The notes under the pieces are model-generated. The model saw nothing but the letters and a program-made list of their open reading frames with translations, made no database searches and was not told the origin of the DNA. The translations under genes and the position numbers were made by a program. A DNA stretch of 64,000 nucleotides, taken from NCBI RefSeq assembly GCF_900090305.1, contig NZ_LT607751.1:4712001-4776000 (forward strand), given 5' to 3'. The stretch is from Micromonospora siamensis. GTDB lineage: Bacteria; Actinomycetota; Actinomycetes; Mycobacteriales; Micromonosporaceae. Positions within the stretch are counted from its first letter, which is position 1; every line of letters starts with the position of its first letter. Of this stretch, positions 56,559 to 64,000 are shown piece by piece.

Positions 56559-56714
56559 CCGTCACCCCTTCCGGTCCGACCTCGAACCCTACCCGGGTCG
56601 CCGGGCCGGGGCGGGTCGCTCACGGACGGTCGACCCGGCCGGTGCCCCGCCCACCCCCGTCCGGGGCGGAGCGACCGGCCGGTGCGACGCCGGCTCAACC
56701 GGTACGACGCCGGC

Positions 56715-57074
56715 TCAGCCGGCGATCGGGGTGAGGAACTCCAGTCGGTTGCCGTGCGGGTCGTGGGTGTGGAAGCGGCGCATCCCGGGCACCTCGTCGT
56801 CACCCCAGGTGACCGGGTGACCGGCGGCGGCGAGCCGCTCGGCGAGCGCGTCCAGGTCGGGGCGGATCAGGGCGGGGTGGGCCTTGCGCGCGGGACGGAA
56901 GTCGTCCTCGACTCCCAGGTGCAGTTCGGCGTCGTACCCGGTGAACCAGCAGCCACCGCGGGCGGCGAGGGCCGGCGGTTTGGTCTTCTCGGTCATCCCG
57001 AGCAGGCCGGCGTAGAAGGAGCGGGACGCCGCCTCGGAGCCGCGTGGGCAGGCGAGCAGGACGTGATGGATCAT
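56715..57074 (-). CDS. VOC (glyoxalase-like) family protein
   Basis: 119 aa, ATG with GAGGAGG 7 nt upstream. Starts MIHHVLLACPRGSEAASRSFYAGLLGM with the metal His, then ELHLGVE, ARKAHPALIRPDLD, and ends RFHTHDPHGNRLEFLTP with the metal Glu. Vicinal-oxygen-chelate fold. Substrate unknown. Divergent from aconitase. Confidence 0.92.
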   Translation of the reverse strand: MIHHVLLACPRGSEAASRSFYAGLLGMTEKTKPPALAARGGCWFTGYDAELHLGVEDDFRPARKAHPALIRPDLDALAERLAAAGHPVTWGDDEVPGMRRFHTHDPHGNRLEFLTPIAG

Positions 57075-57109
57075 GGTGGCACCTCCTCGTCCCGCACCCT
57101 GACACGAGG

Positions 57110-57138
57110 TTGCGTTAATAGCAAGACGGACGTACGGT
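57110..57138 (+). promoter_or_regulatory. aconitase promoter
   Basis: TTGCGT (-35), 17-nt spacer, TACGGT (-10), with a 5' UTR of about 105 nt before GTG 57249. A near-ideal spacing. Confidence 0.6.
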
Positions 57139-57248
57139 TTTGTAGGAACGAGAATCGGCGGTAAGTGCCGCCTAACCTGGGCGAGGTCCAGGCGGGTGCG
57201 ACAGACTGCTCAGGACTACTCACGGTCGCTGGTGTGAAGGAGTACGAC

Positions 57249-60086
<2,838 letters not shown>

Positions 60087-60099
60087 CGTCGTACGCCCC

Positions 60100-60138
60100 G
60101 ACGGGCCCCTTTCCGCCATCCGCGGGGAGGGGCCCGTC
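60100..60138 (+). terminator. hairpin terminator after aconitase
   Basis: GACGGGCCCCT / AGGGGCCCGTC stem, 17-nt loop with partial pairing, 14 bp after the stop. Confidence 0.8.
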
Positions 60139-60168
60139 GTTGTCGGTGGCACCGCGTACGGTGACCGG

Positions 60169-61260
60169 GTGGTCGACCGGCGTCAGGTGATGAGCTTCCG
60201 TGTCCAGGCCCAGCAGCTCACCAGGGCCGCGGGCGTCCCGGCGGACACCGCCCTGCTCGACCTCGGCGTGCAGGACACCGGGCCGGACGGCGCCGGTTGG
60301 GCGCTCGCCCTACGCGGCGTCGATTCGGCCGCCGGCTCCGGCGACGAGCTGGTGCTGTTGTGGACCGTGCGCGGCGCGCCGCACCTCTACCGGCGGGCCG
60401 ACGTGGGGCGGGTGGCCGCCGCCGTCGAGCCGTGGTCCGACGCCGACGCGGGCAAGCGGATCTACGACGCCGCCAAGCCGCTGAAGGCCGCCGGCATCGG
60501 CATCCTCGCCGCCCTGGACGAGCTGGCCGCACAGATGCGGTCGGTCGTCACCCGTCCGACGGTCAAGGGGGAGGTCTCCGCTCGGCTGGCCGCGGTGATG
60601 CCGGAGCCCTACCTGCGCTTCTGCCGGCCGTGCCAGGCCACGCACCTGTTCGAGATGCCGTTCCGGCTGGCCGCCGTGCGGGCCGGGCTGGAGTTGCGGG
60701 CCGGCACCTCGCCGCCGGTGCTGCGGCGCATCCCGGGCTTCCGCAAGGCCGCCGACGCGGGCGACCGGTTCGACCTGATCCGGGCCTACCTGCGGCTGCT
60801 CGGCCCGGCCACGCCCCGGGAGGTGGCCGGCTACCTGGACGCCCCGGTCAAGGAGGTCAAGGCCCGCTGGCCGGAGGACACCGTCGAGGTGACGGTCGAG
60901 GGCGAGAGGCGGTCGCTGCTGGCGGCCGACGCGGAGTCACTGACCTCCGCCGACGCGACAGGAGTCCGCCTGCTCGGCCCGTTCGACCTCTTCCTCCAGG
61001 CCCGGGACCGGGCGACGCTGGTGCCCGACGCCGGGCACGCCGCGGAACTGTGGCCGGTGCTCGGCCGGCCGGGAGCCGTCCTGGTCGACGGTGAGCTGGT
61101 CGGCACCTGGCGGCCCCGCAAGGCCGGCAGCCGCCTGACCGTCGCCGTGCGGCCGTGGGAGGGCCTGGCCGAGAGCCGGCGGCGAGCCGTGGTGGAGCAG
61201 GCCGAACGCCTGGCCGCGCACCGGAGGGTCACCCTCGCCGGGGTCGGCTTCGACGGCTGA
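60169..61260 (+). CDS. AlkZ-like (HTH_42) winged-helix DNA glycosylase family protein
   Basis: 363 aa, GTG with TACGGT 6 nt upstream (leaderless). HTH_42 family: a Q-x-Q motif (QAQ, residues 12-14) near the start resembles the catalytic QxQ of AlkZ-type interstrand-crosslink and alkyl-purine glycosylases. It continues through three winged-helix units (LIRAYLRLLGPATPREVAGYLDAP). Conserved ends: DLFLQARDRATLVPD and VDGELVGTWRPRKAGSRLTVAV. Enzyme activity is inferred only from family. Confidence 0.85.
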   Translation: MVDRRQVMSFRVQAQQLTRAAGVPADTALLDLGVQDTGPDGAGWALALRGVDSAAGSGDELVLLWTVRGAPHLYRRADVGRVAAAVEPWSDADAGKRIYDAAKPLKAAGIGILAALDELAAQMRSVVTRPTVKGEVSARLAAVMPEPYLRFCRPCQATHLFEMPFRLAAVRAGLELRAGTSPPVLRRIPGFRKAADAGDRFDLIRAYLRLLGPATPREVAGYLDAPVKEVKARWPEDTVEVTVEGERRSLLAADAESLTSADATGVRLLGPFDLFLQARDRATLVPDAGHAAELWPVLGRPGAVLVDGELVGTWRPRKAGSRLTVAVRPWEGLAESRRRAVVEQAERLAAHRRVTLAGVGFDG

Positions 61261-61279
61261 CGGGCGACGGCCCGGTGGT

Positions 61280-61762
61280 TCACCCGCGCAGGTCCTTGCG
61301 CATCTGCTGGGTGGACACCCGGTAGCCCGACGTCCGGTAGAGGCCGACGGCGGGCGCGTTGTCGCCGAAGACGTTCAGTTCGAGGGCGGCGGCGCCGCGT
61401 TGCCGGGCCGCCTCCTCCCCCACCGCCAGCAGGGCCCGCCCCAGGCCCTGGCCACGACGCTCGGGCAGCACCTCGATGTCGTAGAGATAGGCGCAGCCGG
61501 CCAGCCCCTTCGGGTGGGTCAGGCCGATCCACAGGTGCCCGACCGGGGCACCATCGGGCAGCGCGCCGACCAGGAAGATCATCCCGGGGGTGGCCATCCC
61601 CTGCGGCAGGAGGGCGGCGTTGGCCTCCCGGGCCCGGTCGAGAGCCTCCTCGGCCGGCCAGTTGCCGGCCTCGACGTGGCTGCGCGCGTAGCTGACCGCG
61701 AGGTCGGTCTGCCAGCGGTCGAACTCGTCGGGGGACATCGAGCGGACATGCACCTCGGTCAT
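61280..61762 (-). CDS. GNAT family N-acetyltransferase
   Basis: 160 aa, ATG start with GGGAGG about 8 nt upstream. Motif A YLYDIEVLPERRGQGLGRALLAVGEEAARQRG, motif B LNVFGDNAPAVGLYRTSGYRV. Substrate not determined. The gene converges on the AlkZ-like gene. Confidence 0.93.
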   Translation of the reverse strand: MTEVHVRSMSPDEFDRWQTDLAVSYARSHVEAGNWPAEEALDRAREANAALLPQGMATPGMIFLVGALPDGAPVGHLWIGLTHPKGLAGCAYLYDIEVLPERRGQGLGRALLAVGEEAARQRGAAALELNVFGDNAPAVGLYRTSGYRVSTQQMRKDLRG

Positions 61763-61795
61763 GCGGCACAGCCTCCCACGGCCGCCCCGACCCGG

Positions 61796-62404
61796 TCAGC
61801 CCTCGACAGCGCGGCGGCGCGCCTCGCGGGTCTTCATGGCGTGCTCCATCAGCGTGATGAGCACCTCCTTGCTGGACTCGCGCTGCCGGGCGTCGCAGAG
61901 CAGCACCGGCACCCCCGGGTCGAGGTTGAGCGCGGCCTGCACCTCGTCCAGGCGGTAGTGCCGGGCGCCCTCGAAGCAGTTCACCGCCACCACGAACGGC
62001 GTGCCCCGCCCCTCGAAGTAGTCGATCGACGGGAAGCAGTCGGCCAGCCGGCGGGTGTCCGCCAGCACCACCGCCCCGATCGCGCCCAGCGCCAACTCGT
62101 CCCAGACGAACCAGAAGCGGTCCTGCCCCGGCGTACCGAAGAGATAGAGCACTAGGTCGTCGCTGATGGTGATCCGGCCGAAGTCCATCGCCACCGTGGT
62201 GGTGACCTTGCCCTCGACGCCGGAGAGGTCGTCGATGCCGACCCCGGTCTCGGTCAGCACCTCCTCGGTGCGCAGCGGTCGGGTCTCGCTCACCGCGCCG
62301 ACCATGGTGGTCTTGCCGACGCCGAAGCCACCGGCGATCAGGATCTTGATCGCGGTGGGCAGCGGCACCGCTCCCGCCGGCCGCTCAGAGTGCCCGTAGT
62401 CCAT
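61796..62404 (-). CDS. cvnD: conservon small GTPase CvnD
   Basis: 202 aa. G1 GGFGVGKTTM (about 25-34), G3 FGTPGQDRF, and an atypical G4 VNCFEG. Ras-like GTPase of the conservon system, in which a membrane sensor kinase signals through CvnB (roadblock), CvnC (DUF742) and CvnD. Start overlaps the cvnC end by 20 nt. Confidence 0.95.
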   Translation of the reverse strand: MDYGHSERPAGAVPLPTAIKILIAGGFGVGKTTMVGAVSETRPLRTEEVLTETGVGIDDLSGVEGKVTTTVAMDFGRITISDDLVLYLFGTPGQDRFWFVWDELALGAIGAVVLADTRRLADCFPSIDYFEGRGTPFVVAVNCFEGARHYRLDEVQAALNLDPGVPVLLCDARQRESSKEVLITLMEHAMKTREARRRAVEG

Positions 62405-62771
62405 TGATTACCGCCTCGAAAACACTGTCGTCGGGAACGCCGGCGGTTGCCCGCGGCTCTCGGACCTGCACCAACTCGCGGGCCACCAGGTCACCGAGGA
62501 GGACCCGGATGGTGCCCACCGGCAGGTCCAGGTGGGCGGCGACCTCCGCCACGGACTGCATCCGCTGGCAGAGGCCCACGATGGCCAGATGCTCCGGGCC
62601 CAGCCCGGCCTCCGGCGCCGCGTCTGCACGGGTGGCCGTCACCAGGGAGATCAGGTCGAACGTGCCGGTGACCGGGCGGGCCCGGCCGCGGGTGACCGCG
62701 TACGGGCGCACCACCGGCCCGGCCTGGTCATCCACCCACTGGTTCTCCTCGGGCTCCCCGTTGGCCGTCAT
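62385..62771 (-). CDS. cvnC: conservon DUF742 protein CvnC
   Basis: 128 aa. DUF742: VVRPYAVTRGRARP, FDLISLVTATR, PEHLAIVGLCQRMQSVAEVAAHLDLPVGTIRVLLGDLVARELVQV (winged-helix-like). Third conservon component; ATG overlaps the cvnB stop (ATGA). Confidence 0.96.
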   Translation of the reverse strand: MTANGEPEENQWVDDQAGPVVRPYAVTRGRARPVTGTFDLISLVTATRADAAPEAGLGPEHLAIVGLCQRMQSVAEVAAHLDLPVGTIRVLLGDLVARELVQVREPRATAGVPDDSVFEAVINGLRAL

Positions 62772-63199
62772 CGCGCCGCATTCTCGCCGGCCGACTGTTC
62801 GGGCACGCGGCTCGGGGAGGCCACGAACTTGCCCACCCGGGTGACCAGCATCGCCATCTCGTACGCGATCAACCCGACGTCGGCGTCCTCGGCGGCCAGC
62901 ACGGCCAGACAGGCGTTGCGGCCGGCCGCGGTGACGAAGAGGAACGACGACTGCATCTCGATGATGGTCTGCTGCACCTGACCACCGCCGAACCGCTTGC
63001 CCGCTCCCCGGGCCAGGCTCTGGATGCCCGCCGCCATCGCCGCCAGATGCTCGCCGTCGTCACGGCTCAGGCCCCGGGACGAGGCCATCAGCAGGCCGTC
63101 TGTGGAGAGCGCGACAGCGTGTTCGGCCTGCTTCACCCGGCCGACCAGATCATCCAGCAACCACGTCAGGTCGGCACTCGAAGCCGTCTTCTGCGCCAC
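62768..63199 (-). CDS. cvnB: conservon roadblock/LC7 protein CvnB
   Basis: 143 aa, GTG start with AGAGGA upstream. Roadblock/LC7 domain: SADLTWLLDDLVGRVKQAEHAVALSTDGLLMASSRGLSRDD, AAMAAGIQSLARGAGKRFGGGQVQQTIIE, LFVTAAGRNACLAVLA. It regulates the GTPase CvnD, much as MglB regulates MglA. Confidence 0.96.
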   Translation of the reverse strand: MAQKTASSADLTWLLDDLVGRVKQAEHAVALSTDGLLMASSRGLSRDDGEHLAAMAAGIQSLARGAGKRFGGGQVQQTIIEMQSSFLFVTAAGRNACLAVLAAEDADVGLIAYEMAMLVTRVGKFVASPSRVPEQSAGENAAR

Positions 63200-63289
63200 T
63201 CGTCGTCCTCTTCTCCCCGGCTGGTGTCGCCGTTGTCCGTCTGGGGGTGCCTGCGGTCGCATCCGGCGCGGGTACGCGCCGGAGTCCGC

Positions 63290-64000
63290 TCAGGTCGCCT
63301 GCTCGTCGCCGGTGTCGCGTGCCGTCCCGCCCGGGGCGCCGGAGCCGGCGCCACCGAGCAGCCGCGCCGCGTCCGTCCGCCCGCGCCGGGTGCCCGTCTG
63401 GTAGGAGCTCATCATCCGGCGTACCTGCTCCGGCGGTCGGGCCGCGTCGTCGTCGGTGTCCTCCTCGGCGGCCGGATCGGCCCGCAGCTCGGGGACGATG
63501 CTCGCCTGGCGTACCCGCACCGGAAGGCCGGTGTCGGTGCGCGGCGGCTCGGCGGGCAGGGGGTCACCGGCGACCCCGGCATCGGCATCGGCATCCATGG
63601 TGGACATCGTGCCCGCCGGGGCGGCCCTGGTGGGCAGGCCGGGGGCGTTGGTCGGGTCGTCCAGCCCGGCCCGCTGCGGCCGACGGGCGCGGGTCGGCAG
63701 GCCGTCGGGCGCCGCGGTGGTGGTGCCCCGGGAGCGGGTGGGCAGGCCGTCCGGCTCGGCCGCCTCGGCGGGGGCGGAGCGCGGCCGGGAAACGACGGGC
63801 GGCGACGCCGGGCGCTCGCCGTCCGCCGCCGCCGTGGCGACCGCCGGCGCGCCGGCGGCCGGCACGGTCCCGGCGGGGGTCGGCGCCGGCACGACCGGTC
63901 GGCCCTCCCCCGCGACGCCCGTGCCGGCCGGGAAGCCACCGGAGCTGCTCGGGTCCTCGCCGTCCGCGGTGACCAGCTCCAACGGGATCAGCACGACGGC
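63290..64000 (-). CDS. cvnA: conservon sensor kinase CvnA, C-terminal part
   Basis: 237 codons of the 3' end; the gene runs past the right edge. The visible part is a low-complexity, Pro/Ala/Asp-rich tail with repeated GLPTR/GLPVR motifs (GLPTRSRG, GLPTRARR, GLPTRAAP, GLPVRVRQ), typical of the CvnA tail, and ends ARDTGDEQAT. The kinase and sensor domains lie outside the window. Identity rests on the cvnB-C-D neighbours. Confidence 0.8.
   Translation of the reverse strand, partial: AVVLIPLELVTADGEDPSSSGGFPAGTGVAGEGRPVVPAPTPAGTVPAAGAPAVATAAADGERPASPPVVSRPRSAPAEAAEPDGLPTRSRGTTTAAPDGLPTRARRPQRAGLDDPTNAPGLPTRAAPAGTMSTMDADADAGVAGDPLPAEPPRTDTGLPVRVRQASIVPELRADPAAEEDTDDDAARPPEQVRRMMSSYQTGTRRGRTDAARLLGGAGSGAPGGTARDTGDEQAT

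Overview
The window is 64 kb of very GC-rich DNA with strong GC3 codon bias, GTG starts and many genes with no Shine-Dalgarno site. It carries a conservon (cvn) operon, a fabG-inhA-hemH cluster and a MurD2/MurL pair. Together these point to an actinomycete, most likely Micromonosporaceae (Micromonospora-like). This is inferred from gene content, not from a marker gene. I see no rRNA, tRNA, CRISPR, insertion sequence or prophage. The region reads as chromosomal core and envelope genes with secreted accessory genes between them.

Layout. 0-5.4 kb: end of a YdcF-like gene, a secreted protein, a TetR regulator divergent from it, a DUF6230/DUF6114 pair, and a leucine-rich-variant repeat protein followed by an orphan coding fragment. 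5.4-8.2 kb: divergent murD2 and murL, a peptidoglycan route in which L-Glu is added and then epimerised on the nucleotide precursor. 8.2-20.6 kb: PucR regulator, SpoU-type RNA methyltransferase, small kinase, GNAT, class A PBP, membrane protein, SPFH/NfeD pair, serine hydrolase, DUF3097. 20.7-24.1 kb: HAD phosphatase and fabG-inhA-hemH. 24.1-31.4 kb: a possible leader and two tiny ORFs, a MoxR-DUF58-VWA operon, two PH-domain membrane proteins and a PAP2-type membrane enzyme. 31.4-38.8 kb: thioesterase/metallo-hydrolase pair, PfkB sugar kinase, lytic polysaccharide monooxygenase, asparagine synthetase, aminopeptidase P.

38.9-45.2 kb holds the most unusual locus. Three tandem secreted beta-helix (Pmp-like GGG/AI repeat) paralogues each sit behind the same -10 element and an 85-86 nt 5' leader with a conserved first hairpin. 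45.3-54.4 kb: a giant secreted alpha-amylase/pullulanase, two membrane-anchored CBM2-like proteins, small membrane or NTF2-like proteins and a permuted papain-like hydrolase. 54.4-61.8 kb: a non-coding stretch with ~70-bp tandem repeats, a secreted C39-like protease, DedA, a VOC protein, aconitase, an AlkZ-like protein and a GNAT. 61.8-64 kb: cvnD, cvnC, cvnB and the 3' end of cvnA.

Themes. Cell-envelope synthesis and sensing (MurD2/MurL, PBP, PAP2, DedA, MoxR-VWA, conservon) are mixed with secreted polysaccharide-active proteins (LPMO, amylopullulanase, CBM2 proteins). Intergenic regions carry perfect inverted repeats that look like REP elements, and about a dozen strong hairpin terminators. 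At least ten genes have a TAnnnT -10 box 5-8 nt before the start codon, consistent with leaderless transcripts.
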